This document shows positions 1-10,242 of a DNA stretch of 64,000 nt, one piece after another. The notes under the pieces are model-generated. The model was not told the DNA's origin. It ran no database searches and saw only the letters and a list, made by a program, of their open reading frames with translations. The translations under genes were made by a program, and so were the position numbers. Each line of letters starts with the position of its first letter. Positions within the stretch are counted from its first letter, which is position 1. The stretch lies in assembly GCA_933210815.1 (NCBI GenBank), contig OW119929.1, positions 50,102,364 to 50,166,363 of the forward strand, read 5' to 3'. The stretch comes from Meta bourneti (taxonomy: Eukaryota; Arthropoda; Arachnida; Araneae; Tetragnathidae).

Positions 1-1699
1 AATGTAAATAAAATAAATTTTTGAATTCAATTATCGATAAGGTTTAAATAAAAGAATTAATTTAAACAGTCGTAACAGTGCATTCCTAACAAACGAAGGC
101 GCAACCAACTAGCAAATTAATCTTGAGGAAAGCTGTGAAAGGTAAAAAGATGACTACTGAAAGGAAAATTTGATGTGAATAAAGTGTCGGGTATGACTTC
201 CTCTTAAGACACACAATAGTCCATCAGTCCTGTCTTAAATTAGCTGAAATGAGCATGTCATGCATTTTGTAAAGTATGCTGCTCCAGTGTGTGGCCGTGT
301 TTAGGGTTCGGGTTTTACTGTTTTCTGGAATATGGTCAGAATTTTGAAATTATAAATGTGTAATTCATGTTTCTTTCTACGCCTCTTAAATTGTGTTTCT
401 CAAATTTATACTTTTTACTCCACAAAATATTTTCAAGCGCTTAAATACTAGGATTAGGATGCTTTGCGAGCGAGTATAGTTGTTAGTTCACAGGCTGGTT
501 TGGACAATAAGGTTCAGTAGGACCATATAATTCCCCGTATAATTAGTCCTAGTAAGTACACCCCCGACTAGAATTGGTTGTACTGATTTCAAAACGATAT
601 TTTGCTTTTTTTATATTTATATATATATATATATTACATATAATGATTTGAAACGAGTGTAAAAATATAAAATTTCTTAAGTAGCACTTATAGATCTCAG
701 TGTTGGAACTATAAGTGCGATATTTTTATTTCTTAAGTAGTACTCATGTATCATGAGTGATTGAATGGAGCGTTTCAGTGCATTATTCCAATCCAATTTA
801 TTTCTGCGAACTTATGTGAGCCATTACGAGGAGGAAATGGGTAGAAGGGATGTACTGTTTTGAATAACAGAAATTATATTTTTTTACCAGTTATTAATGA
901 ATTTTTCCCGCATTACTTTGAAATGTCAGCGTTTTATTCAAAACCATTTTTCTATTAAGTTATCTAAAAATTAAATCACGTATTATTGAATATTTTTCTT
1001 GGGAATAAAGCATTTTACAAATTAAACTACTTTCCTACTTTAAGAACAGTCCAATATAAATTCTTTATGTTAGGGTGAGGGAAAGGGTTTTTTGTTATAA
1101 AAAAGGGGTTATCGAGATAATACAAACTTAAGCACGGTAAATGTGCGTTTTGTACGTTTTCTTTTTGTACGCTTGAAAATTTCTTACTTATAACAAGACA
1201 TTTTAATTTAAATCGCACAGAATTAATGAAGTATGTATTTTTAATTTGAACCCTGATATATTAAATGCATCCTTAAAATGTTATGATTTGAGGATTGTTT
1301 AATAAGTGCACAAATTAAGCGGGGTAGAGGCGTCATACTGATTATAGTATGATTGAAATATATTTAGAAAGCAAACAATCATCATTTCTTTTCCAGTGGA
1401 TGTCGCATATTGCCTCATATAGGAATGATAAATAGATCACTTTAAAATAATTCAACATTAGTTCTCATCACGGGAAGCAAATAGTTAATGTAAATGCAGC
1501 AATTAAAATGTTTTATGAAATTAACCATTTTTAAATTTTACCAACAAAATATCACTTTCTGATCGTTAACTCGAGAAATACTTCTTAGTTCCAAAGGCAG
1601 GATGTAACAAAGAAAGAAAATATCAAATTGTCTATTAAATTACGATGACAAAATAATGAAGGTTTAATTACAGTTGCGTGAAGCTTTTTAATATTCCTT

Positions 1700-2110
1700 G
1701 CTTAAGAAATTCGCTTAAGAAGCAGCGTGCTGCCGGAACCTACATAAGTTAATCGATGGGATTGTAGAATCCAACGATACCTGTCAGTGGTGAGATTTTA
1801 TAGGTCTGTGACTTCTGGCTTTATGGGCCCTTTGACAGGTTATTGTTCCACTTTATCGCTTTTCAAGTGCCCATAAGCTTCAAAATGCTCTCGCCGGTAA
1901 CGCGTAACGGCTACTTACATAATGTCCCACCGTCGATACTATTCTTTTTATGGGTGGCAAAAAAGAAAGTTACATTTCCTTAAACGTTTTGGAATTATTT
2001 GGACTATTACTCCGCCTGAGGGCGCTTGGCTGCGAAGAAAAGCTCGAGGGTTTTTTAGAACTGTTTATTTAAATACGGTTGAAATGATTTTGTTTTATTT
2101 TTTAGCCTGA
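1700..2110. promoter_or_regulatory. GC-richer noncoding block, candidate enhancer
   Basis: This block is clearly less AT-rich than its surroundings. It holds two TTTATGG(G) motifs, at 1820-1826 and 1947-1954, the type of core bound by Abd-B/Caudal-class homeodomains, as well as TTTATCG near 1852. An open frame of 62 codons at 1922-2110 has no recognisable domain. Lying in the presumed Ubx intron, the block could be a cis-regulatory element. Function is inferred from composition and motifs only. Confidence 0.25.
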
Positions 2111-2265
2111 ATCTTCTTGTTTTTAATAGAATACACGATTCTTTTTACAATCCTATTTGTCTTGCTCATTCATATCTTGTAATCCATTTTAACCCGATGT
2201 TTAAACGAATTGAAACTTTGCATACTTTAAGTATTCCTGATGACAACAGAATAGTCGGAGGTTAA

Positions 2266-4968
2266 AGGCCCTGTTCACATGAGGCTTTTTCCAACGCGCG
2301 TTTGATGTCAACACGAATTAAGGGTAGCCAAAGTACATAGAGTTCTACTGGAGCATACACATGCGGAAATCGCGAGAATACACACACTAGATAGCTTCGG
2401 CGCTTCAACAATCTCCGGTCGTTCGAGGCGCTTCGAGATACATAGGAATGAACTGCAGTGTACACATGACACGCATTTTGACGCCCGTCAGGGCTTTTTT
2501 ATTCCCCTAGTCCGTTTCTATTTTCGCGATCGTTAGAGATAGATTGAAAATTTCAACGGATTTGAAATCTGCGGAAAATTTTAGACCAGATCGATACATA
2601 AATGTGATTTTCTTTAAATAAATAATTTCTCAATTGTAAGCAATATTTTCGCGATACGCATTTGGCCACATTTGACGATGATATTCATTGCGAACACAAG
2701 AGGGAATATTTATCTCGTTTTTATAGAAAAGTTATAACTTTAATGGAGCATTTTGTTGCTTTAATCTACTGCTTTATATTTATAGCCATTAAAAATAGGA
2801 TGAAAATTTAATCGTATTAGAAGAAATTTTATCCCGCTTTCAAACAAAACTTGTAAAAGTATAAGTTTATTTGAAAGTTAACGTGTTATATGAAAGTAAT
2901 CAGGGATACAAACTTTTTAATGCAAAAAAAAACCTCGCACTAGGATATAAAAAAGTTTTGGGTGTGAAAGTGTGTATTTTCCTTCCTCGACACAGCTGAA
3001 CGTGAACCTTTTGACACATATTTTTAAGGGAAATCCAACTGCCAAACTGGTTTCTTGATGTAATAAGGACGGAACTCGATATGACTTGAAAATTTTCTTG
3101 TTAGCCTGATTTACTGAACTTAATTTACTGTGAGCTTATTTTTCATAGAATTTATAATTTAATCTTACGGTTAGTGTTAATACTACTTTTATCGAAATTT
3201 TTATATATGTGCGTGTAGATGGGAATTCTTTTTGCTATCTCCTGGTTTTCGATGTAAACTGTTCTTTGGTCATTTTTAGAGATTTTTTTTATTTTTAGCA
3301 TAATTTTCTCGTTTTGTCGAAGGTTTTAAACAAATTTTACTTGATATATCCCCTGTCATTATTCCATTCGCGGTTCCATTTATACTACACCCTGAAAGAG
3401 AGTAGGTTGGAGGGTTAGTTTTTGTTTCGGATAGTCGGAACTCGGGGAAAATTGTTTTTAAAAATTAAAAAACTAATTATTATATATGTGTTCCTTATAC
3501 GGATACATTAAAATGTGTAGAGATGGATATTTTTAAAATATATACAAATGTATTTGAAATAAAAATAAATAAAAAGTAGATAAATAAATAATAAATAATA
3601 AAAGAAAATTAAATAAAAAGTAGCTATAGATCGAAGGGGAAACACGATCAAACCTACGAAAATAACATAACAGAAAAGAGAAAGGTTATCATCAGTGCCG
3701 GATTTTGTTTGCATGCTATCTTTTTGACAGTACTTCGTAGACAATGCCCACATATATAGAAATTCTGTTTCTAATTTCCTGACTCTAGGGATACAGTTTT
3801 TTGGAGGATATATTTTTATTTTACTCTGGGAATTTTGAAATTTTTAGGAAATTGTTTGGTCATTTTCCTGTTTTTAGTATAAGGCTTTAGTTTTGCTTTA
3901 ATCAAAGTTTTATAGAAATGTTCTAATTTTTCATACGCTGTTTAGCTTTTATGATAAAACAAATTACAAATGACTCATATGCTAGCTTCTTGAGCCCAAA
4001 AAATCCGTATTCACCTCTTAGCACAAAATAAATTCTTCTTACTATTTTTTATTGGTGGATAAATCATCTACACCGGTAAGAGTGAAGGTTATAGGGTTTT
4101 TCTCGTCTTGACAGTACAAAACGAAATATCACATACTTTGGGATTTTTGAGTGTTAATGAAAACTTTTAATAATGCCACAATTCGAACATAAAGAACTGT
4201 TTGTCTGTTTCTCAGTGATCCGCTGGCTCATACCGGTTTCCAGAATCATAATAATACACCAGAACGCAACGTATACTATATCCTACGAACGATTTACTTC
4301 TTTAGATTGTCACTTCTGGTCAGAAAGTCGTTTATATTGCATTTATTTATGTCCAAAGAAGTAAGTTCAAAAATACACTTTATTCACAGGCAATTAGGGA
4401 ACGAATATTTTGCAAATCGAAAGAATACTAATAAAATTTTTTCGTCATTTTCAATAATTTTTAGATTATTTTAGGTCCTCTATTGGTCAATTTTATACTT
4501 TCTAACTTAACGTTCCGGACCCCAGTGAACACAGGAAATAATTTTAGGTTTCCTTGTTGGAAAAGAAAGATTTTCATCCTACTTTTAATATGGCTGTAAA
4601 ATTAAAACAGTTGACTAAAGGCGACAAAATATCTTATTAAAAGTGACATTCCCTTTAAAAACAAGGCAATACTTCCGTTTACGCTTAGTATCAAAGGAGT
4701 ATCTACAAAAAGATTAGTTGCGACTATTGCCAAAATATATATTTTTTAAAGAAAATCATGTTTTTGGTATCAGTTTGACATAAAATTTTGCACAAATTTT
4801 TGACCTATCTTCAACCATTCAAAAGATAGAAACTTGGATTAGGGAAATAAAAAACACAATTTAATGGATAACGGAAACTGACTTCGAAAAACGCCCAAGC
4901 GGTGTACACATGGTAACGCTCGAAAATCTCATGGAACGCGCGTTAGAATTCTCCATGTGAACAGGGCC
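2266..4968. mobile_element. Non-autonomous DNA element with GGCCCTGTTCACATG inverted ends
   Basis: The left end reads AGGCCCTGTTCACATG and then reaches AACGCGCGTTT. The right end at 4940-4968 is its inverse, with AACGCGCGTT followed by CCATGTGAACAGGGCC. The trinucleotide TAA abuts both ends (2263-2265 and 4969-4971), which fits the 3-bp TWA duplication of PIF/Harbinger elements. No transposase-like reading frame is visible inside. The interior is AT-rich and may include later insertions. The family name is inferred from the end type and the TAA. Confidence 0.5.
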
Positions 4969-5014
4969 TAAAGAATGAAATAGAAGTTAGAAGACAACGC
5001 AGATTGAATTTTTT

Positions 5015-5105
5015 TCTATTCGTCGTGGGTGTGCTGAGAGGGCTAAAACAATTCGAAATCAATATAGGAATAACATTGAATATTGTTACGATTGCTGTTG
5101 AAACT
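5015..5105 (+). repeat. Helitron-related repeat fragment
   Basis: GAGGGCTAAAACAATTCGAA and the following text (GGAATAACATTGAATATTGTTACGAT) match the 3' half of the Helitron at 40139-40847, which has GTGGCTAAAACCAATTCGAA at about 40747 and a similar continuation to TTACGATGAA. The hairpin and CTAG terminus are not visible, so this is a fragment. It lies immediately right of the element ending at 4968. Confidence 0.5.
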
Positions 5106-5942
5106 CGTTTGTGTGTGTGCTGATCATTGAATACCATCACGCGATATTTATTGTGAATTTTAGGTGTCGATCGTGATATTGTGTTATAAATTTCTATTTC
5201 AAAATTGCTGTTCTTCGAAATTAATGATTTTCTTCTACACGTAATTTTTAACAGTTGTCTGCTAGTCTTACGTTGTAGATGAAATTATTATTTAACGATA
5301 TATTTTATTTGATGATGTGACTTACCCAACATTTTGGGAATTTTTTTAGGAGGCCCAAATTATATAGATTTGAGTTGTTTCACACGTAAAATATAATTGT
5401 TTTCGCAACAGTTTATTTTGTTTATTCATTTCACTATCCACATTTCCTTTTTTTTGGTAATATTAATATCTCATGTCTGTGTTTGTTGTTCATGTCATAA
5501 AAATATAGGGGACTCAAGGCCACTAGGAGATGATCCCCTTGTCTAATCTATAGCGGTCATAGGACTTATTATGTCAGTACGAGTCACTGTTTACTTTTGG
5601 CTAACCATATTATCTATACACTTGTAACATTTATCCCTCAAGATTGTAGAGCCTTATAAGTTCGGGCTCTAAGGAATTGGCCTCTCTGAAAGAAGGAGTA
5701 GGGAAAGTGGAATTAAAGAAAAGCTAACAACTACGATTATGCACTGTTCATGTAGTTTGTTTTGCTTCATATCTCTATCTGTCAGAATTTATTTACTGTG
5801 TGACCTCACTATATATAAAGTTCTGGATGTATTGATGAAGAATTGCACTAGTCTAACAAAAAGGTGACGGTTTGAAATAAAGGATGAAAAAGAAAGGAAC
5901 TACGTTTAAAATTTTAACGTTCTTACTTTCTAATAGTGCTAA

Positions 5943-5980
5943 CCAACTTTCCCTGCTTGTTCTTGAGCAGGCAAAGTGGG
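5943..5980. other. Imperfect hairpin (15-bp stem, 8-nt loop)
   Basis: Left arm 5943-5957 (CCAACTTTCCCTGCT) pairs with right arm 5966-5980 (AGCAGGCAAAGTGGG) at 13 of 15 positions around an 8-base loop. Weaker pairing continues outward for a few more bases. It lies in the presumed Ubx intron. It could be an intronic small-RNA hairpin, a relic of an inverted-end element, or chance. Confidence 0.35.
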
Positions 5981-6655
5981 TAACTCCTTTTCCTTGAACG
6001 AAGTGTTAAATTGTTTAAAATAAACGGTAGTATTATTAGTGTGAGTGTGTCAATTTATATTAATTTTATTTTTAAATTCTTTGCATCTTATATACATATG
6101 TCTTATCATTGTAAGTATAATAATTATGAATGGGAATTATGAACGGGAGCTCGAATAAAGGATTTGCTCAAAGGATTTTTGTCATTTTTTTTTCAATTCT
6201 AGTAAACCGAATCATTTAACTTTTTGTTTCTCTCCACCTGTGGTTTTATCTTTTGGACTAAATACATTATGCAACTCCTATATTTTATTCGTACTACAGA
6301 ATTTTCATCAGCAAGTTACAGAAATATGTGATGAGTCATTTTAATAATTTAAAAGTAGCCCTAAGGGTGTGTTCAGTGTTGTTCTCACTCTGAGAAAGTG
6401 TTTAAGTTAGCCCTCGTGTAAGCAGAATTGACACTAGAGCGACGAAGCAAAAGTTGCCGCAAGAATTTTAAATTGTAAAATGCAAGTAACAACAGATCAG
6501 GGGCTTATCTATCATATTAGTGATTATTTTTATTGATTTGACATTAATTACTAATAATAGTAAGCAATCTAGTGTGTTTACGTGCAATTCATTTTTATTA
6601 TTTCATTTTAATAAATAGCTGTATATTTGAATTCCGTGTTGTTTATTTCTAAATT

Positions 6656-6734
6656 AACTTATTGATATTCCGGACCCACTTCCTCCCAGCTCACCTATAG
6701 GTGTAGAGCCTTTCCTGGGAAACTTATTGATATT
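6656..6734. mobile_element. 51-bp hairpin insert between 14-bp direct repeats
   Basis: AACTTATTGATATT occurs exactly at 6656-6669 and again at 6721-6734. The 51 bases between are GC-rich, contain the perfect palindrome CACCTATAGGTG, and carry TCCCAG near the start and CTGGGA at the end, which can pair. Perfect direct repeats around an unrelated GC-rich segment look like a target-site duplication around a very short insertion. Family unknown. Confidence 0.45.
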
Positions 6735-6885
6735 ATTATTCGACACACATCTACAAAGCACTTTGGTGAAATCCAAAAATTATAAGCACTGCTACACTAT
6801 AGTTTATATCAGAGGAGGCGCCGATGAAAGTTGTCTTTGAAAAGAGGGCGATGAGCCAAAAAATTTGGGAAACTACGCTCTAGAT

Positions 6886-7198
6886 CAGCGATTGTCAATC
6901 TGTGTGCCTCACGGATGCTGAAAGAACGAATGGTTTAACATTAAAAGATTTATTAATGAAGATTTATAAGTAATTTTGGGAATTATTTTTTTATTACAAA
7001 GTGTCATAAATAGTTTCAAGAAGATTTTTTAAAGATACTTTGTAGCAAAAAGGGGCTGGTGGTTTTTTGCAGATCAATCAAAATTATATCTATATTTTTA
7101 TCAGATCCGCAAAAAATATATAATATTTTTTGGTGTGCGGCAGAATTTTAGTAATTAGTTTGAGTGTGCCGTGAGACGAAAAAGGTTGAAAATCGCTG
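6886..7198. mobile_element. hAT-superfamily MITE with perfect 8-bp TSD
   Basis: The element starts CAGCGATTGTCAATCTGTGT and ends with the inverse (AGGTTGAAAATCGCTG), giving imperfect inverted ends of the CAGYGRTTNTCAAYCT type typical of hAT transposons. The 8-mer CTCTAGAT flanks it on both sides (6878-6885 and 7199-7206), matching the 8-bp target duplication of hAT elements. The 313-bp interior is AT-rich with no transposase, so it is non-autonomous. It sits about 230 bp upstream of the Ubx homeobox exon. Confidence 0.88.
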
Positions 7199-7411
7199 CT
7201 CTAGATGGAAGGTAAGACGTGTTAAGCTTACCTTCCCTGAAAAAATATAAACAAATTTCTCACCCATTACATTTTTTTCTTTCCCAAAATGAAACTTTTT
7301 GAACACAGTGCTCTCTACAAAGTGTTCAAGATTGCTTTGAAGTTTACATCAGATGTCGCTTCTTTAAACTATCAAACATGAACGTTTGTGAGCCTGGGTC
7401 TTTTTATTTAA

Positions 7412-7430
7412 TGTCGCCTTTATTTTCCAG
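7412..7430 (+). promoter_or_regulatory. Ubx: Splice acceptor of the Ubx homeobox exon
   Basis: A pyrimidine-rich tract (about 7417-7428) ends in CAG directly before 7431, and the homeodomain reading frame opens just after it. The exon begins with GT, which completes a codon started in the previous exon (one base upstream), followed by Pro-Gly-Gly-Val and the homeodomain. Confidence 0.85.
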
Positions 7431-7780
7431 GTCCCGGAGGAGTGAGAAGACGCGGACGCCAGACGTACACCCGCTTCCAGACCTTAGAACTGGAAAAGGA
7501 ATTCCACACCAACCACTACCTGACGCGTCGGCGACGGATCGAAATGGCGCATTCCCTTTGTCTCACCGAACGCCAAATCAAGATCTGGTTCCAGAACCGG
7601 CGGATGAAGCTCAAGAAGGAGAACCAGGCCATCAAGGAACTGAACGAGCAGCACAGGCAGAGCCAGGCCAAGGCTGCAGCTACTACCGCCACCCCCATCT
7701 TGAACCACAACGGTTCCTCCAGCAATTCTACCTCCACCAAGAACGAAGTGGGCACACCCATCAGCGCCACCAAAACGTAA
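7431..7780 (+). CDS. Ubx: Ultrabithorax, terminal homeobox exon (partial CDS)
   Basis: This is a Hox transcription factor that specifies trunk/opisthosomal segment identity by binding TAAT-type DNA with Exd/Hth partners. The exon supplies 115 complete codons to the stop at 7778-7780. The homeodomain is 7445-7624 (60 residues). Helix 3 reads RQIKIWFQNRRMKLKKEN and contains the DNA-contacting WFQN core (Gln50, Asn51). Thr at homeodomain position 22 (FHTNHYL) is the Ubx form; abd-A normally has FHFNHYL. QAIKELNEQ, the UbdA peptide diagnostic of Ubx/abd-A, follows directly, in the Ubx form. Differences from Drosophila Ubx are Phe11 (Tyr), Ser37 (Ala) and Asn60 (Ile). The C-tail (HRQSQAKAAATTATPILN and a Ser/Asn/Thr-rich end) lacks the long poly-Ala/QA block. 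No start codon is expected here: position 7442 is a GTG Val codon inside the protein. N-terminal exons are outside the window. In spiders, which have two Ubx paralogues, this could be either copy. Confidence 0.94.
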
Positions 7781-8329
7781 GACTCGTGACAATCAATTAC
7801 AAACGACCTTCAGTTCCAATCATCTTGTTTTAACAATGTCTTCGAGATTTCATTGACTATTTAACCGTAGTGCATGACTTTGAGTTGCAGAACATTCATC
7901 TGCCGATGGATTCATGAGTGACTTTTGGGCAAGTCGTGTAGACGGCTTTTGCGTTGCCCGAACACTAGTTGTACACGATGATAAGATGTATATAAAATAG
8001 TCACCGAGGAGGATTGCCTACAGTTTGCATTTTGTTCGTATGTTGTAACAACCACTTGCCGGCGCACTTACATTGTATTTATTGTATCGAGATTTGCATC
8101 TTAATTCGAGGGGTGTTTTACCTTTCGCCATAGACTTTTTTCCATATCGTATTGTAAGTTAATTTTATTGCTCCTAATAGAGTTTCTCATCGAGATGCCA
8201 AAATGGAAAACCATTGTGAGAGATTTTTTTTACCTGTACAGATTTTGTTTAAATGATACCTAATGTGATTAAACCCGTTTGTAAGGAATTATTCAAATTG
8301 GTAAAAGCTTTTATTAGCTTGATTCCTGT

Positions 8330-8335
8330 AATAAA
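8330..8335 (+). promoter_or_regulatory. Ubx: Proximal poly(A) signal AATAAA
   Basis: A canonical hexamer followed by a T/GT-rich tract (TTTTTGGC, then TGTTTTTGTT). It would give a short Ubx 3'UTR of about 570 bases that excludes the TATACGT motifs further downstream. Confidence 0.5.
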
Positions 8336-8650
8336 GCCCTTTTTGGCAAATGTTTTTGTTAATTTTATTTATTATCTTTTCCCATTTAAATAATTTAGAA
8401 TTTCCTCTTGAATTCTTTGATTTTACAATTTAAAAAACTAAAAGGTTAACAAAGGAATGTGTATGAATTTCTATTTTTTTTGCAAAATCTTAAGTTTAAA
8501 TGTATTTAAAAAGCATGTGTAAAGGGAGGATTGTAAAAGAAAAAATTTTCTGTCTGGTGAGTACTATTGGTAATAAAACCTAGCTATAGCTTAATTTTAC
8601 ACGGTTCTTTCTTTACAGACGGGTTCTGAATATGAAGCGTACTTCAACTA

Positions 8651-8940
8651 TATACGTCTAAAATGTACAGTTCCAATGTTTCGTAAAACTCATCAGATAG
8701 GTAACAGAAATTATTTACACAAGTGATCACTGTTGCCTTTCTGTTTGCTAAAGTCTGTGTGTCGTACTTAAAACTTCATCGATGATTCGTTCGCTGTTGA
8801 AGTATCATTATACGTATTTTTATGTGTGTCGATCAACCACAAAAGTCATCGAAGAGTGAGAACAAATCTTAAACAGTATTCTAAACATAATTTACCAAGA
8901 GGCACAAATCTATTTCTTGAGCCGTGTAATGTTATACGTA
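8651..8940 (+). promoter_or_regulatory. Three TATACGT motifs, candidate miR-iab-4/iab-8 target sites
   Basis: TATACGT occurs at 8651-8657, 8809-8815 and 8933-8939. The last two extend to ATACGTA (8810-8816, 8934-8940), which is complementary to nucleotides 2-8 of the arthropod miR-iab-8-5p seed. All three are complementary to nucleotides 1-7 of miR-iab-4-5p. Ubx is an established target of these Hox-cluster miRNAs in Drosophila. That these motifs lie in the transcript and are used here is inference. Confidence 0.45.
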
Positions 8941-9028
8941 TTGCTGTAATGAATTTCATCTATATCGTCCTTATATTGTACACCATGTGTAAGGTGCAAT
9001 CAGGCTGCTGTATGTTGTATAAATTTTG

Positions 9029-9034
9029 AATAAA
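9029..9034 (+). promoter_or_regulatory. Ubx: Distal poly(A) signal AATAAA
   Basis: The hexamer lies in TTTTGAATAAAATGTATTTA and is followed by TTTGCTTTTTCTGTTG. This is the best candidate for the end of the longest Ubx transcript. Confidence 0.5.
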
Positions 9035-9052
9035 ATGTATTTAATCTTCATT

Positions 9053-10242
9053 TGCTTTTTCTGTTGTAGTAAGACATTTGTTAGTGTCCAATTTTAACAA
9101 CGTGGATGAAATTTTGAGGGAAAAAAGGTGGTAAAAAGGTCACTTTAATTTAATTTCAGCAAGATTTTTTTCTTTAATCAAATACTAAATCCATAGGAAT
9201 ATGAAATTATGTCAAAAATGTCTTACCATAAAAATGTCGCTATAAAAATATTCAAAAAACTGAGCTGGTAGGAAGATTAGATATTCCTTACACTTTTTTC
9301 GTGAGAGAAAAAATTAACTTAGTAGGCCATGACTAGTGTCTTGCCAAATTTCGGTTTCAATCTCCTTTTCATGACCTCATACTCAAGATTTATCCTCTTT
9401 CTATGGTTTATTGTATTGCATATTATGTCGTAACCTATCTATTCAAGAGGAAAGAGTAAACCTTTTTAATCATTACTATAAAAATTATAGGGAACTTAAC
9501 GACTTGCTGATTTGTTTGAAAGTTATTGGTCATAATTAAGTGCTATGTAATATAAGATATGGGTTTGAATAATAACGGTGTGTGGGGGGCGCTTTAGCGT
9601 TGTATAGCTCCCAAAACCTTAAGGATAAAAACTAACATTTTTCTGTTGGAATCTTTGACCCCAGAGGTCCAACATTTAGCCATTTCTACTTCCCTGATCG
9701 GTATTCCATATCAGTTTATAGCTCTTTCAAAGGATGATGTAAATATAAGAAATTTTCGAGATCTGCAAATAATGGAAATTAAAATTTTTTCTCAATTAAT
9801 TTATTGATTAAGAAAACAAACGTAAAGTACAAAAGGGATTAAATTGAATTTAGTTTTTATAATAAAGCAACTTTTAAAATATTTTTATAAACGTTCTTAA
9901 AGATCATAAAAGACGATGTTTCCATTTTCTATCACAAATAACATTTTTGTAAAATTATATTTCGATTTAGGCTTATTGGTATCAGTCCAAATGCAATGAA
10001 TCGTATCCTTATGTTCGTGGAAGATTTCATTGCAAAGCTGTCTTAAGATGTTTTCTAATCCATCTCACAAATACTAAACTCAGTTCTGATTATTTAAAAA
10101 GACAATGTATGTTAGTCAGATTCAAAACTATTTGCGAATAATATGAGCACTTAGAACTTTCCGAGTTACTTTTACAAACAATGTAGATATTTTTCTCGTA
10201 ATTAGTTTATGGAGTTAAAGAAGCAAAATATGTAACGAAATT
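9053..10242. other. AT-rich noncoding sequence
   Basis: There is no coding signal, RNA gene or clear repeat. A short GC-richer run, GGGGGGCGCTTTAGCG, lies near 9584-9599. Nothing else stands out. Confidence 0.5.

Larger units (their letters stand above)
1..7430 (+). other. Ubx: Presumed Ubx intron upstream of the homeobox exon
   Basis: The exon at 7431 begins straight after a pyrimidine tract and CAG, so the sequence to its left is intron, at least in its right-hand part. No exon encoding a YPWM-type hexapeptide or other Ubx N-terminal sequence was found in these 7.4 kb, so the 5' exon(s) probably lie left of the window. Most of the stretch is AT-rich with no coding signal. A TA microsatellite lies near 612-640 and an A/T-rich AAAT-type simple repeat near 3540-3625. 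That the intron spans the whole stretch is inference. Confidence 0.6.
7781..9052 (+). other. Ubx: Presumed Ubx 3' untranslated region
   Basis: The sequence after the stop codon has no coding signal; a 67-codon open frame near 8826-9029 looks random. Composition is more balanced up to about 8250 and then AT-rich. AATAAA signals occur at 8330-8335, 8572-8577 and 9029-9034. The last is followed by a T-rich/TGTTG stretch, as expected downstream of a cleavage site, so I end the UTR there. TGTATATA at 7987-7994 is a Pumilio-type element. Extent is inferred; transcript data would settle it. Confidence 0.6.

Noticed and set aside
1..7430. A YPWM hexapeptide exon or Ubx 5' exon
   Set aside because: No matching codon run or splice-bounded coding stretch was found on the + strand.
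7484..7792. Minus-strand and third-frame open frames over the homeobox (also 7378-7833 +)
   Set aside because: They are reading-frame shadows of the GC-richer Ubx exon. Only the frame with the homeodomain has conserved protein sequence and a splice acceptor.
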